DNA of 64,000 nucleotides from Callipepla californica brunnescens (lineage: Eukaryota; Chordata; Aves; Galliformes; Odontophoridae), in contig JALIRH010000077.1 of the NCBI GenBank assembly GCA_023055505.1, forward strand, positions 2,046,001 to 2,110,000, in the 5' to 3' direction. Under the pieces are notes generated by a model. It had not been told where the DNA came from. It made no database searches and saw nothing but the letters and a program-made list of their open reading frames with translations. The position numbers were made by a program, and so were the translations under genes. Of the stretch, positions 48,280 to 60,100 are shown piece after piece (within the stretch, counting starts at the first letter, position 1; every line of letters begins with the position of its first letter).

Positions 48280-48320
48280 CAGTACCGCAGCCGCATCACT
48301 GCGCTCCTCCACTCTCATCG

Positions 48321-50769
48321 CTACCCAAATAGTCAATGTCAAAACTTAACACAGAGTGCAGCAGATGAGATTCTAGATTACTGCAATGCTACTTTGTTCC
48401 ATGAAAAAGGGAAGAAAAGCCAAAAGGATTTGCAACTGATATAGAAACTCTATGAGAAGTGGTTGGTACTGAAGCACAGCTCATCTCGATGCCTTGACTG
48501 CCAGCGCTGAGCTGGATCCACCTTGGATGCTCAGGGGTCTGCTCTTGTCCTTAGGTACTGTTTCCGTCAAATGAGTGTCCCAGGAAGCACCTCTCTTTTC
48601 AACTCAACCTGGCTCAGCTTTTGAGTGGATAGTGTTGTGATAATTCAGTGGGTGCGTTGCTTAAAATTACTTCTGTTTTTTTTTTCATTGTTTTTCAGAT
48701 ACTTCATAAGCTCAGGTATCCCCTGCAAAATGTAGTAAATGTACTCCAAAACTCACTCCCTGTTTTACTTTGTCCTCAAAATAGAAACCTTACACTTGAA
48801 TGCGAGAACTTATAGCAGAATTTGGCTCTTGCTGCTTATCCAGCAGAGTGGTCTCATGGGTGGAGATGGCTCTTCCGCAAGTTGCCACTTGTAATGAAGA
48901 GTAACTGAAAATCCAGGCTTAAGGAACATTGTCTTATCTTTAATTTCATTAAAAAACCTTTACTGGATAAAGCATCCCTAAAGTCCTAGTTATGTGTTAA
49001 TATTCCATCCACTGGCATATAGATCATGTGCCTCCTTTTATTTTTATGTTTTGGCAACCAGTTAAATTTATATACGGATTTCCTGGAAACTTCTTATTTC
49101 TTAGCAGTGGCACCTATGCTGACGTCCAGAGGCTTGATGTGAATCAATGAATGCAATGAGTAGTAAGATCAATTCTCACAGCACTCCAGAAGCTTTTGGC
49201 AGTTGCACTAAACTTTCAGATCTGAAATAAATTTCTCAAGCAAATTTATTTAGTGGCCCCTATTTATTGCTCCCTTAGGTAATATGAAGATGTATGTGAT
49301 AATAACTTGCTTTAGAAAAAGGAGAGGTGGTGAAAGAGCTGGTGGCCGCTGTCAGTCGACCCGAAGTCATAGGATCAGCAGAACATTGCCAGCTGGGCAC
49401 TGATTGTAATTTGCTTCATTTAGAGAGAGAACATTAATTTTGTGAAATCCCTCATGAGGAGGGGAAGTAGTTTTTGGTCATTTCACTCTTGAATGGAGAA
49501 TAAGCTGTGTTATCCGTGGTCTGAGGAAGCTTGCTGTATTGTGCATGTAAAATATGTAATGAGATATAACTAGGTAAGACAGCGTTATAGAAACTTACAG
49601 AGATTTTATCTTTAAACTATTCCAAGGCTTGGTTTTGATTGTTACTGAAAAATTGAAGTTAAAATTCAGAACTGAAGGGATTTCAAGAGCTTTGGTAATT
49701 AAAAAGTGAGCTTGTTTTGAAATATGCAGTGAAATAACTATCTACATGGTTTTGATTTGTAATCACTTGAGTAAGCTGATTTGTCGGGTATATCTTTTCA
49801 CTTGAATCTAATCTGGGGTTCTGTGATTATTACCTCTCTTTACAAAGATACATAAATATACACATGCATCTGTATTTGTTTTCGGGTGCATGTTTTCATA
49901 GAGTATAAATAGCAAGGTGTGGGTTTTCTGTAGTATGTGTGGTTCAAATAATTACTCATCTCACGTGTTTGATATTGTTAAAATGCAACGCCCGGATGTT
50001 AAAATGTTAAGCCCGGGATTCTGGCTGCTGTAGCTTTCAGATCACTGCAGGGAAAATCTCGCATCAGAGAAGTACATAGCAGAAGTCAGCACGTTATGAA
50101 CTTTTGCAATTGGCCCAGACACCTCAGAGTTCAGGTTTCTTCCTGATCTCTTACAGGTGGTGAAAGACCAGTAGTTGTAGTTACATTCTCCTTTCTGGCA
50201 CAGTGGTTCATCCTTTGTGACATCTTTTTCTAATTCAAGGTCAGTGGCTGTTAATGATTAGAAATCTAAAAATTAAAAACAGAAGTTCCTCAACAACATC
50301 CCCTAATCTTACGGAGTGCCAAGCTCACGATCTGTGAAATGTCCCACATGTAAACTTTGAACTGTATGTGATGCCTTATAGACATGATCAAAGCATTCTG
50401 TGCGGGATATCCATTAGAGAAAAGACTAGCCACCTCTACTGCATTGATTTAAGGCAAAAGGAAGACTTTTGTAACAAACATCTTGCTTCAGAAGACTTGG
50501 AAATACTAAACAATGATTTATTTTTTTCACGTTGCAAAGTACAGTAATACTGCTTTTCCTGATATCATCCAGAGTTTTTGTCTCTGCTATAACCAGTACC
50601 TGTGTCAGCTCTTGTTTACAATGGGTGGCAAGCACTGGTGGACGTTGATAAGGGTTGAACATTGACTGCTTTTGGCCAAACTCCTCACTAAGGCATTTTA
50701 AAGAAATAAGGCACGTGGGACTTGAAAGGGAAATGCTTGCCTAGACAGACAATTGATCATCTGCTGGGA
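48321..50769. other. Unique non-coding sequence
   Basis: No gene, LTR or CR1 recognised. AT-rich, with short open frames only. Confidence 0.5.
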
Positions 50770-51180
50770 AAAGAGTTGAGCTTCTACAGTCAGTTCACCA
50801 CTGGCATGCCACCAGGATCTCTGATGTTTGTAATATGAATCTTAAATGACCTAGAAAATAGGTTTGCTTGTGAGGTGAGAAAATGTACTGATGCTAATAA
50901 ATTGTTTAGGGTGTACTAAAGATGTGAGCTGGCAAGGAAGAGCTGCAGGAGACCTTAGGAGGGTGACTGCCATTGAAAGGACTGAGGAAATTGTGTAAAT
51001 AAATGGAAAAGATGTACATAACGGGAAAATAATTCTGACTTCATCTCTGAATTGATTGTTACCATTTGTGAGCAAGGGCCTAAAGTTACAGCAGATAGTT
51101 CCGTGAAAATGCCCAGTCAATATTTATCAGCAGTGAAAGCATCAACTTAAATGTTAGGAATTATTGAAAGGCAGTTGACA
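50770..51180 (+). mobile_element. Ancient CR1/LINE reverse transcriptase relic
   Basis: Strongly diverged. The + strand still shows the order of an amniote CR1 RT region: a CCACCAGGATCTCTGATGTT (PPGS-type) block, AATGACCTAGAAAATAGG (NDLENR), GATGCTAATAAATTGTTTAG (an ADDTKLF-like stretch, decayed), then GAAAATGCCCAGTCAATATT and TTAAATGTTAGGAATTATTG. Much older than the other CR1 copies. Confidence 0.7.
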
Positions 51181-51193
51181 GCAGGGCAAGGCA

Positions 51194-51421
51194 TTGCTGC
51201 CAGTTTGTATATCCGTGCTTCATCCTTTCACTGTGCTTTGCTGCTGTCTTGCAGTGTGTGTAGTCAGAAACAGTCAAGGGAGTGGCAATAAGAAAACCAA
51301 AAGAGTGCAAGAACTTTGGTCTGATAAATTTCTAAGCAGGGTAAGACGCGTTGGACTGGAAAATACAAGTGAGGAGGAGGTTTTCCAGCAACGTGTTAAA
51401 AAATTAATCCCTGAACTTTGA
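51194..51421 (+). other. Unidentified frame with exon-like signals
   Basis: A 75-codon + frame whose last 50 residues are highly charged (GSGNKKTKRVQELWSD ... EEEVFQQRVKKLIPEL, then TGA). Inside it a good acceptor (TGCTGTCTTGCAG, ending 51,254) and donor (AGCAGG|GTAAGA at 51,341) delimit an 86-bp segment. I do not recognise the protein. It may be an old exon, a piece of the adjacent LINE relic or chance. Confidence 0.25.
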
Positions 51422-53902
51422 GAAGCCTTGTTAAAGGGTTAATAGGAATCAGCTGGTAGAGTGTAAGATTTAAGATCTGTCGCTGAGAAATTCAGATACA
51501 ATCGTCTTTTCTACTGATTTGGCAGTTCATAAAAAATGGTTTGGACTGATGTGAAGCCTCACCTCCATGCGTATTCACTATAGCCACGTGTCAGAACAGG
51601 AGTCCTCGCTACCTGCCCAGTGTTTATCCCAAATGGCAGTCTGGTGTTTGTAGTTTGACATATACCTGAAGGTGATCTGAAGCTTACATGGGTAGATGGA
51701 TTCCCCTGAACAACAGGAAAGTCTCTCCCATTTAGAAAATGTCATTCATCTCTTTAGAGCTGTGCAATCAGGATTGTGCTCTGTTGTTTGACACGGCTGA
51801 AAACCAGGACTGTTTACTCCTTGTGGGTAAACGTCCGCATTGCTGGGCACATTAATCTTTTTGATGGCTTCGTACCGTCTTACAGATATAACATAAGAAT
51901 CTCGTGGGTAATTGAAACAATAAATCCTTCCCTGGTATTAGCATGAGGTGTTTGCAAATCATGTTTTGGGTGTTGTTTGGAAGTGCTTTGTGTGGGAGGT
52001 GATGAACTCTTCATTCGCTGCCTTGCTCGGTGTCTGCAAGCTCTCTTCTTACCCAAGCTTTCTTGGTATTAAAAAACCAACAATTTCAAATGGAAAATGT
52101 TGAGAAGATACGTTGTTATAGATGGATTTGATCTAAAGGAAGCTGCTTTTCAACTCATTCTAGAGACAGTGAATTCTCTACATCGCTGCAGGTGCTGGGA
52201 GGATCTGGTTTGTTCGCTGGGGCTTACATCATGGACCGTGTTTTCTCGGAGGTGCTGTGTGCGTGGTGTATTGGCAGCGTGGCTGGGAAGGCTGCTGGCT
52301 GCAGGACTGCTCCTGACAGGGCACCGCATCGCTGGGAGAGCAGAGCTAGCAGGGGAGAGCATCCTGCAGGGGCAGCAGGAGTGCTTTTGCTTTGCCTTAA
52401 ATGTCAGCTTCTCTGATGCTTGTGGGCCTAAATATCAGCTCATCAGAAATGGTAGGAAGCCTCTTCGTAAATATACTATTTCAGGGCGATGCTGGATGAA
52501 ATCTCTGTGTCAGTGCGTACTCTTGGCCCAGTTTAATGTTGATGCACCTGTATCATCACGTCTGTTTCCTTGAGACAACAAAATAATAGTAAATGTAAAA
52601 CTAAGCGTATCTTAAAAACAAATAATACTATTTTAACTGCGTATTTCAAAGCTATCTGGCTTCTTTGGAAAGATGGTGAAATGGCTGTTTGAGGTGGGAC
52701 AGTTTTTCCCCTGTGTTTAAATAGAAGCAGAATGTCAACATAAGAAGTACCAAGTATGTAAGGTAAGGGCATAAAAGTATTGGTGCTATCCTTGCAGCTT
52801 TCCTAGGGTGTGGTCAAGAGAAAATGCATTTCTTGCATGAGAATACTTAATAAAGAAGTGGTATGAATTACTTTTGAAATGTGCATCCATGTGGATTCTG
52901 AATGCTGTGTTTAGGCCAAAAAGCATAGTGTTGGACTACTAGAAATGCTTTTTTATTCAGAAGGGCATCTGTCGGTAAATATTGTTTCAGGACTTCTGAA
53001 AGTCAAAACAGCCATTTATACAGTTCTGAAGAACACTCCAGCACAGGGCCCTGTTTGTGTTGCAGTGCTCTATTTCACAAACAGTGTGAAATGCCTCTTG
53101 TTTTGTAAAACCTTCAGGCTTTTCTAAAATTCCCTGTCTGACCGAGTCAGGGCTATACATGTCTGATGGCTCTCCATTCAGACACAGCAAGTTTCTGCTC
53201 CCAGATCTGGTACAGACCTCTGACTTTGAGAACAACAACCTAAATCTCTTTGTCATTTCATTCTGTGGGGAAAAGAAGGGAAGAAAGCGGTCAGCTGTGC
53301 ACAGAACCTTCATTTCCTGGTGAAAAGCTTGTATCTAGACACAGCCTAAGTTACAGGCTGTCTGCCAGTGTGTTTTAAAAACCACCCCTAGTACTGAAGA
53401 ACACACTTCAGTACTGCACTCAGATTGCACAGATCTTCCTACATATTGAATTTTTTGTTTGAATTCATCTTGTATTTCCTATTGCTTATAAATTCTAGGA
53501 CTTCACTAGACCTAGAGCAGAGTGCTGAGTCCCTAACCAAGATGAGATGTGTGCTGGTTTAACCACAGCAAGATAGCTGCCGTGTTCTTGAGCATAGGTG
53601 TTGGCTCAGTCATAAATGCAGAGCTGCCTCTAGGACTGGTTTGGAGAAGAGAGGTAATGCATGAAGAGATGAGTCTGAAACTCATTTTAAGCAGAGAAAT
53701 GAGGATGATTGTCTGGTTTCTCATGGGCCAGCTGTAACACCCATTTATGTCTATTGAGAACTTCTGCCCGGTTGCGGAGGAAGGCTGAACAAAGATGTAG
53801 AAATATGACAAGTGGGTAGGACTTGCCCATTCAACTTGTTGGCATATTATCACAAAATGTTCTTACATTACTCATCCATAATTGACCAGAAGTGCAAATG
53901 CA
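51422..53902. other. Unique sequence, one unexplained frame
   Basis: No named repeat. A 158-codon + frame (52,097-52,573) is more GC- and CpG-rich at 52,190-52,380 than its surroundings and reads VLGGSGLFAGAYIMD (another frame) after a TCGCTGCAG acceptor-like site. Family unknown; not called as a gene. A GTGCTGGTTTAACCACAGCA stretch at ~53,552 resembles the start of some avian LTRs but could not be extended. Confidence 0.35.
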
Positions 53903-54180
53903 GAATCACAGAGTTGTTGGAAGGGACCTCTACAGATCATCGAGTCCAACCCCCTGCCAGAGCAGCTCCCTTTCCCAGGTTGCACAGGTAGGCATCCAGG
54001 TGCGTCCTGAACATCTCCAGAGAAGGAGATCCACCACCTCTCTGTGCAGCTCCAGTGCTCGACTGCCTGCACTGTGAAGAAGTTCCCATGCACATTTGTG
54101 CACAACTTCCTATGCTTCAGTTTGTGGCCGTTTCCCCTCATCCTATTCATACCCACTGCAGAGAGGTTTGGCCTCATCTC
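53903..54180 (-). mobile_element. CR1 LINE 3' end, antisense
   Basis: Reverse-complement CR1 tail starting AGAATCACAGAGTTGTTGGA, then GACCTCTACAGATCATCGAG and CTCCAGAGAAGGAGATCCAC, ending in CCCTCATCCTATTCATACCC. It is the same subfamily as the 3' half of the element at 16.7-17.0 kb, where the matching sense blocks are easily seen. Confidence 0.92.
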
Positions 54181-57100
54181 TTGTATTTTCCTTTCTGCAG
54201 TTCTTTTCTCTAAGAAAAGCTAGCACACAATGAGCCAGGGAGCAGCATATTTCAGTTCTGGTGCTGGTTGTAAGCAAGCAGTGTACACAGCCCTTTATTA
54301 CCTGTGTTTGTCAGTGCAAGAAAAATATGCTCTATTTCCCAGTCAGCAATTCCACAATATCATTAAAAAACATTAAAAAATGAAAATTGAAGTAGAATAG
54401 AGTTAGAAGTAGTATATAAACAGGTAAAAACGGTCTCAGAAATGTTTTCAGGATTGCAACCTTTGTATCTCCATCAGTACTGTCATGCTGTGACATCTGT
54501 GTGATTGTGTACACCTTGGGAAAGGCAGAAAGGTTCAGGTAAACAAGATTCTTTCCTACAGAAAGTTTGCATTTATAGATTTGAATTCTAACAAAGTTTG
54601 GCAGTAATATGCTGCTTCTGACTCTTTCCTTCTGTGTTGCTTTGGTGTTCAAGGGATGTATGGGCATTAAGTTTGTGAAGTTTTGTGCACAGTGTTGCTG
54701 TAGTGAGAACCTTTGTGTTGTGCTCATGCTAGGCTTTGCTTCAAAACAATTCAAAGTTGATGTTGTACTGGAAAGCATGACCTTTCAGTACCAGATTAAC
54801 CTGACAGTGGGTGCCTGAAGGATCGTGACTATTTTAGAGGAGGATATTTTTGGTAAGAGTAAGGAAAATAAGAATGTGTGTGTGAAAAATAATTTATGGT
54901 TGAGATCAGTCATTATCTACTGCACGTAGGAGAGTCTGGAAGTGTTTAGCATGCTTTAGTATCGTGTAGAGAGAGATAGTTTTTAGGATGTCAAAGTTCA
55001 ATTTTTAAGTTGGAAAATAAAGCAATAAATATCAGAGAGAACAAAGAGATGTGCATCAGTTGTACTCTGCAGCTCTGTTTCTACTGCTGTGTCCATAGGC
55101 CGACACCACAGCTGGTCAGGCAGAGGAGTAAATTTGACCAGGTCTGTATGATATATATAATAAAAGACAAGTACTCACCAAGGTAACCTCATTAATATAC
55201 CAGTCAGAAATGTGTTCTGTGCAGCATGTGGCAGAGAATGAAGAAGTGTCACTATTAGAAGGACTCATGTTAGATGATCCCTGCCAGATTTCTGATTTGC
55301 TTTTTTCCCTTCTTAATTTGCTTTAGAAGTCTCGGTCGCATCAGCTGCTACTTCCATGGGGTTAATCTGTAAATGTAATCCAGTCTGCAGTACTTCTCCT
55401 GATCATTCTCTATTGCCAGTAGCTCTCATTTCCTTTTACTAGTGGACTACTTCATACTTCACTTACTTGTGGTTCCGATGTACTCGTTGCCAGGGCCACT
55501 ACTTTTATCACAAGTCCTGAGGTAACGGGCATTTCATAGCAATTTTCATCACTTTGTTTTTAATGAAGTGATTTTTTGAGTTTTTTATTGATGTCACCAA
55601 GGCAATGTATATTCAGGCAACTACTTTACACCAACAAAATGACATCTTTATACCTCATCAGAGGTGGTAATGGGCTCGTTAATTCTTCAGTGAACACTCC
55701 AAAAAGCTGAAGTGACAGTACACAACCATGCCAGACTTCTTCTGGTGTCCAATCATTTCTTTAGTTGACCTTGTTACAAATGGAATCCTTGGCTAGTGAT
55801 GTTCATAAAATGCGTGATTTATTAAATGGTCTACCAGAGTTTGTGCATTGCTGGTAAGGAACACAGATTTGATTTATTTGCTAGCTTGTGTTGCATCACT
55901 AAAAAATACCAAATAAGTACTGGCCTGTAATCTCAGGGCTCCTATCCAGCATAACTGCAGAGTAAACTCTTTCTGGAACAGGAAATCACATGTTTAGAAA
56001 GGGAGGTTCAGTTGTTGAGTGCTAGTAAGTTACTTTTCAGCTACATGAAGAGATGCTGTTAAAGAAATGCAGTTAATGTGTTGACACTGACGTGCTGACT
56101 TCATATTCAGAATCCAAACCAGTAATGTCGTATTTTCCAATGTGCCTGGATGTGACCTGATATATACGATAATGATTATGTTAGACTGAGCATTGAGTTT
56201 TTCTATTCTTCCACAGGAAGCTTCTGCCCAAACCATTTTTTCTAGTCATAGACACGTACCACTATGATAGTTTCTTTCTGTTTTTGTATTTCTATTTCTG
56301 TCAATTCATGTATGTATAAATCATCAGCAGTTGGCAGCCTTACCTTTATTAACATTCAGTCAGTTTACATTTGTAGCATTCAAATTTCTGGATATTTTCA
56401 TTTGCAACTGTTTTCTTATAGTATACTTCACTGGTGTGTATAGAAAGCTTCAATACAAAGGCAATGTGGAATAAGGCATTTTTTTTTTCCCATTTAATAA
56501 ATGTTCTGTGCTAGAGCAAAATGTAGTGCATTAAAATCAGGGTTGTCCTTGGCTTTAAAGGTGACATTTATCATATGTATAAAATGTTTATATGTCTCAT
56601 GGATATATGTGCTTAGACAAGTAGTTTGTATTTAACTGAGTCATAACTAACCCAAAGAAAGAAACAGTATTCACAGTTCTGTAAAAATGCTGCAGTAGAG
56701 TAAGTACTGTGTATGTGTTCATGTTTAATAGCTTCATTTGGATCAGTGCTTTGGGCTGTAAACTGGTGTGGCTGATGAGGAAAAGGTTAAGAGCAGACAT
56801 GGATTTTCAAAGAGAATTTGGGTGAAACTGGGTTCTGTGAGCATCACTTGTTGTAGAAACACAAGAACTTTATGGAGTGTAGAAAAGATGGTAGGTTATC
56901 ATCTTTAACTATAAGATGCATATTTAAGGTCACGCATACGTTTTCATTTTCTTACATAAGACTTATTAACACAAAGACTTTTTAAGCCTTCTCTCAAGTG
57001 TGGTAATAGTATGGTGCTATTATTTGTTCCACTAGCTTGTCTTCCCTAAGGAAGCTGTTATTCTAAGGACAAAGCATTAATTGAGCACTCTGTAATATCT

Positions 57101-60100
57101 GGTGTCATGCTCTTTGTTTTTCTTGTTCTCTTTTCTCCAAACTGTGACCTCCACACTACATGGAGCACCTTTGTAGCCCATTGTACTGTTCATGATCCTT
57201 CTCTAAACTCTCTCTACTTTTTCCCTGCTGCCACCCATTCTGAAAAGTACTGCTTCATCTTTCTAAGTCATGTTGAATTCCCATCGCTTGTGTTACCAAC
57301 AATTTTGCTTGCAGTCTTTGATGCTCATTCCTTTAGGCTGGTGATTTTTGGCATACTACTGCTTTCAGTGCCCTCGTTTACTTTGTTAGTCATCATCCTA
57401 TGAGTGTAATTCCCTCAGAATAAATCACTGATACAGTCTGTAATCTGAAGAAATGAGGCCACTGTTGGAAGGCGTACAGAGCAAGCAATACTTCTCATTC
57501 TCTATATTTCTGATAAGTTTTCTTTGGTTGTTTTAATTGAAGGCAGATATGGAAGTGAATTTCTTTCCTCTTCTGGAAGGAAGAGGAAAACCTGCATTTT
57601 CTTGAGGTTACTGGCCTATTCCTTTAGAGGCTTTTGAAACTTGAATTTGTACAGGAGAGGGAAGCCAGAAAATGGGCACACGTTTCCTTTTTCCGGAGAA
57701 AGGTTTCTTTTGAGGATTTTGGAACACTCACAGCGTAGGAAGAAATAAGTTCTGACAAAATCTCCTGCACTGAAGCAGGTCCTGAGGTCCAAGGTGTGCT
57801 GTGGCTGACCTAACGAGCTTCTTGAGCAGAAGCAACAGGAGCCAGCTCTGCTGGTGCTTCTTTGTATTGACTGCTGACAGAAGATTCCTGTTCACGCTGG
57901 GTGAAGACCTCATTCAGTTCATTATTTTCACGTTTATGAAAACACAGAGGAAACATAATGAAAAAATTTCACGGATGAAAAATGTCTTTAGGTGCGGTAC
58001 AGGATTTACATGGGTATAAACACACTGTTCTTTGTTTGAGTTGGGGAGAAGCCTGGAGATTCATGTCTCGATGCTTTTCTCCTGCTCGCTTCTTTCCTTT
58101 ATTCTGTGGCAAATTATCGTGATGATATTCAAATGTGTTAAATATCGCCTGGTATCTTCAGAGCACAATTGTAGCTGGGAGGTTTTCTGGTTGCTTTCTC
58201 CTTCTGTGGTAGACATTCTAATAATAAACAGCCCAGTGAACAAACAGTTCTGTGCCTCTGTGTGGCAGAAGGAAGGGGGAGCAGATTTGAAGCCCAGGGA
58301 AATTGGATTTCCTGAACCTTCAAATGAGAGAGTGATATTACAAATATGCGTTGTGTGGTCCAGGAAAGAAATTTTGCTTTTTCTTTTTCTCTTCTCCCCA
58401 GCTCTAAAGAATTTTCTTTGATAACGCATAGGGTTTATGAAATGGAGGGTATGGGCAGAAGGATATTTCTTCAGTAGCCACCACTAGCAATAGGAAATCT
58501 TGGCTTCCATGTGTAATGAACTGGAATGAATAACTCTAATTCCCTCTTTTGCATTTGGTAGCTTAAACAGCCCTGGCTATGCTTTTTGTAGCATCTGCGA
58601 TTACAGGAAATTCCTGTCAAAAGCTCTGTCCTGGAAGTTGCTACTGCCTATGGAGGTTGAATTATTTAATGCACAACGTTTATGCTCTTCTCTCAAGACT
58701 AGAGCAATATCAATACTAGTACAACGTTTAATCTTGGGTGTTTTTTTTTTAGCTTGACATAGCTTTTAGTACTTGAGTCAAAATAGCAAACAAGTGAAGT
58801 AATTTATCAAAGTTGTGTCTCTTAACTAGCTAAATTAACACTAGAATCACACACTTCTGTCTCAAATATGATGCTGCTGTTTAACTTTCCTGCATGTTCA
58901 AAATCAGTTAATACTTATGTTCCAATGAATGGAACACAGTTTGAATCGTGGTGCAAGATGCTCTTGTAGATGTGATTCTTAAAAGTACTCAGTGCCATTT
59001 CTCTTCTAAGGCCATTTTTGCTTTTCCATTCTGCCACCTTTACCTCCCAGTACTTTGCTTAACAACTTCCAGCTGTTCACATTCATCATCTGTGGCTCTA
59101 CATCTCCTTCCCTTCTCCTCTGGTACAAAAGTTACAGCTTCGTTTTGCTTCAAGCTATTTCTGTCTGAGATAGAACTTTTCATCCACCTTCCTTCACTTT
59201 CTGCAGTGACATCCAACGAGGGAGTTGTCACTGAGGACAGAGGGCAAGCAATGCCTTTGTTTTTTTGTTTTTTTTTTTAAGTAGTAGTCTGCTATGACAT
59301 TTATGAGGAAACTGTAATTCAATGGGAGAAACCCACGTTTAGGCATATCAGCATGGTCCTAGTCTTCGTATGTGCTGTTTTTGTTGTTATCTGTTCTTTA
59401 AAAGAACGTCTGACTTGTCGCAGTCAAATTTTACAAGACAGGAAAGGTATCCTTAACATAAAGCACATTTTTGATCAATTTGAGCAGTGGGAACTGAAGC
59501 AGCTCTCGAGGAATCATGGTTTCTCACAATTCTGAAAGTAAAATGTGATACCTTAATACTACTGGGCATTTGGAACAACACAACAAAAGGATTTTGAACT
59601 ATTTTATGTTTTATGAACCTCTTCTTACAGTCCAAGAATGAAGACAGCTATTTCTACACAGTAGAATGTTCAGGGAGACAAAATTCTGGTTCTACAAAGC
59701 ATTTTGCCTATGACAAGGGTCCACATCAGGTCCCCAAATGGTTCTACCTACTTGAGCATCTGATAAACTGGGTGTTCAGGTCAGAATGAGATCTGCCAGG
59801 CTCTGCCTGGTTGTGAAGATTTGATCCCTAGCTGCCTATTGATTACATCTGATGCATACTCAAATAGAAAGAGCATTTCAGAATGTCTTTGAGAAAAGAA
59901 GACACTTCTGTTTAAATACCAGAAGCACAGCAGGGTAAGGCCACGAAAAGAGCTTGCCTTTTTCCTTCTGATGTTTTCTGTTGTCTTCTCTATTTCATGG
60001 TAGCAAAGAAACATTTTATGTAGAAGGCATGGGAATCATTTTGCAGTTGATGAAATCTTTCTTTACAAATGCTTGGACCACATGGAGCACTCTCAGTTGT

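Larger units (their letters stand above)
46065..48320 (-). pseudogene. ITPRIP-like (MAB21-fold) gene relic, copy B
   Basis: A host-type gene, not viral. Family proteins (ITPRIP/ITPRIPL) are single-pass membrane proteins with a MAB21/nucleotidyltransferase-like domain. Reading on the minus strand from ~48,179: a probable start changed to ACG (THILRAVAQTIFIVQALLGT); an acidic N-terminal part containing VEVHESSEQQPCQAMAP; a long hydrophobic repeat; then, across an inserted LTR (46,796-47,514), GLY, a TAG stop, CFCKRRGKPGSTEKL and an acidic EEEEDSDADEDSD segment. The conserved part CQIVEQLVDDLLQACRSL follows (46,634-46,581). After two frameshifts come VPLRPPPGHTSHLELG and PSLLHSLCMGSYLHGEKTAH, strong ITPRIP-like signatures, and then GVQLDDSHTFLS. 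The C-terminal third is missing. No introns. A family search is needed to name the closest parent. Confidence 0.8.
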
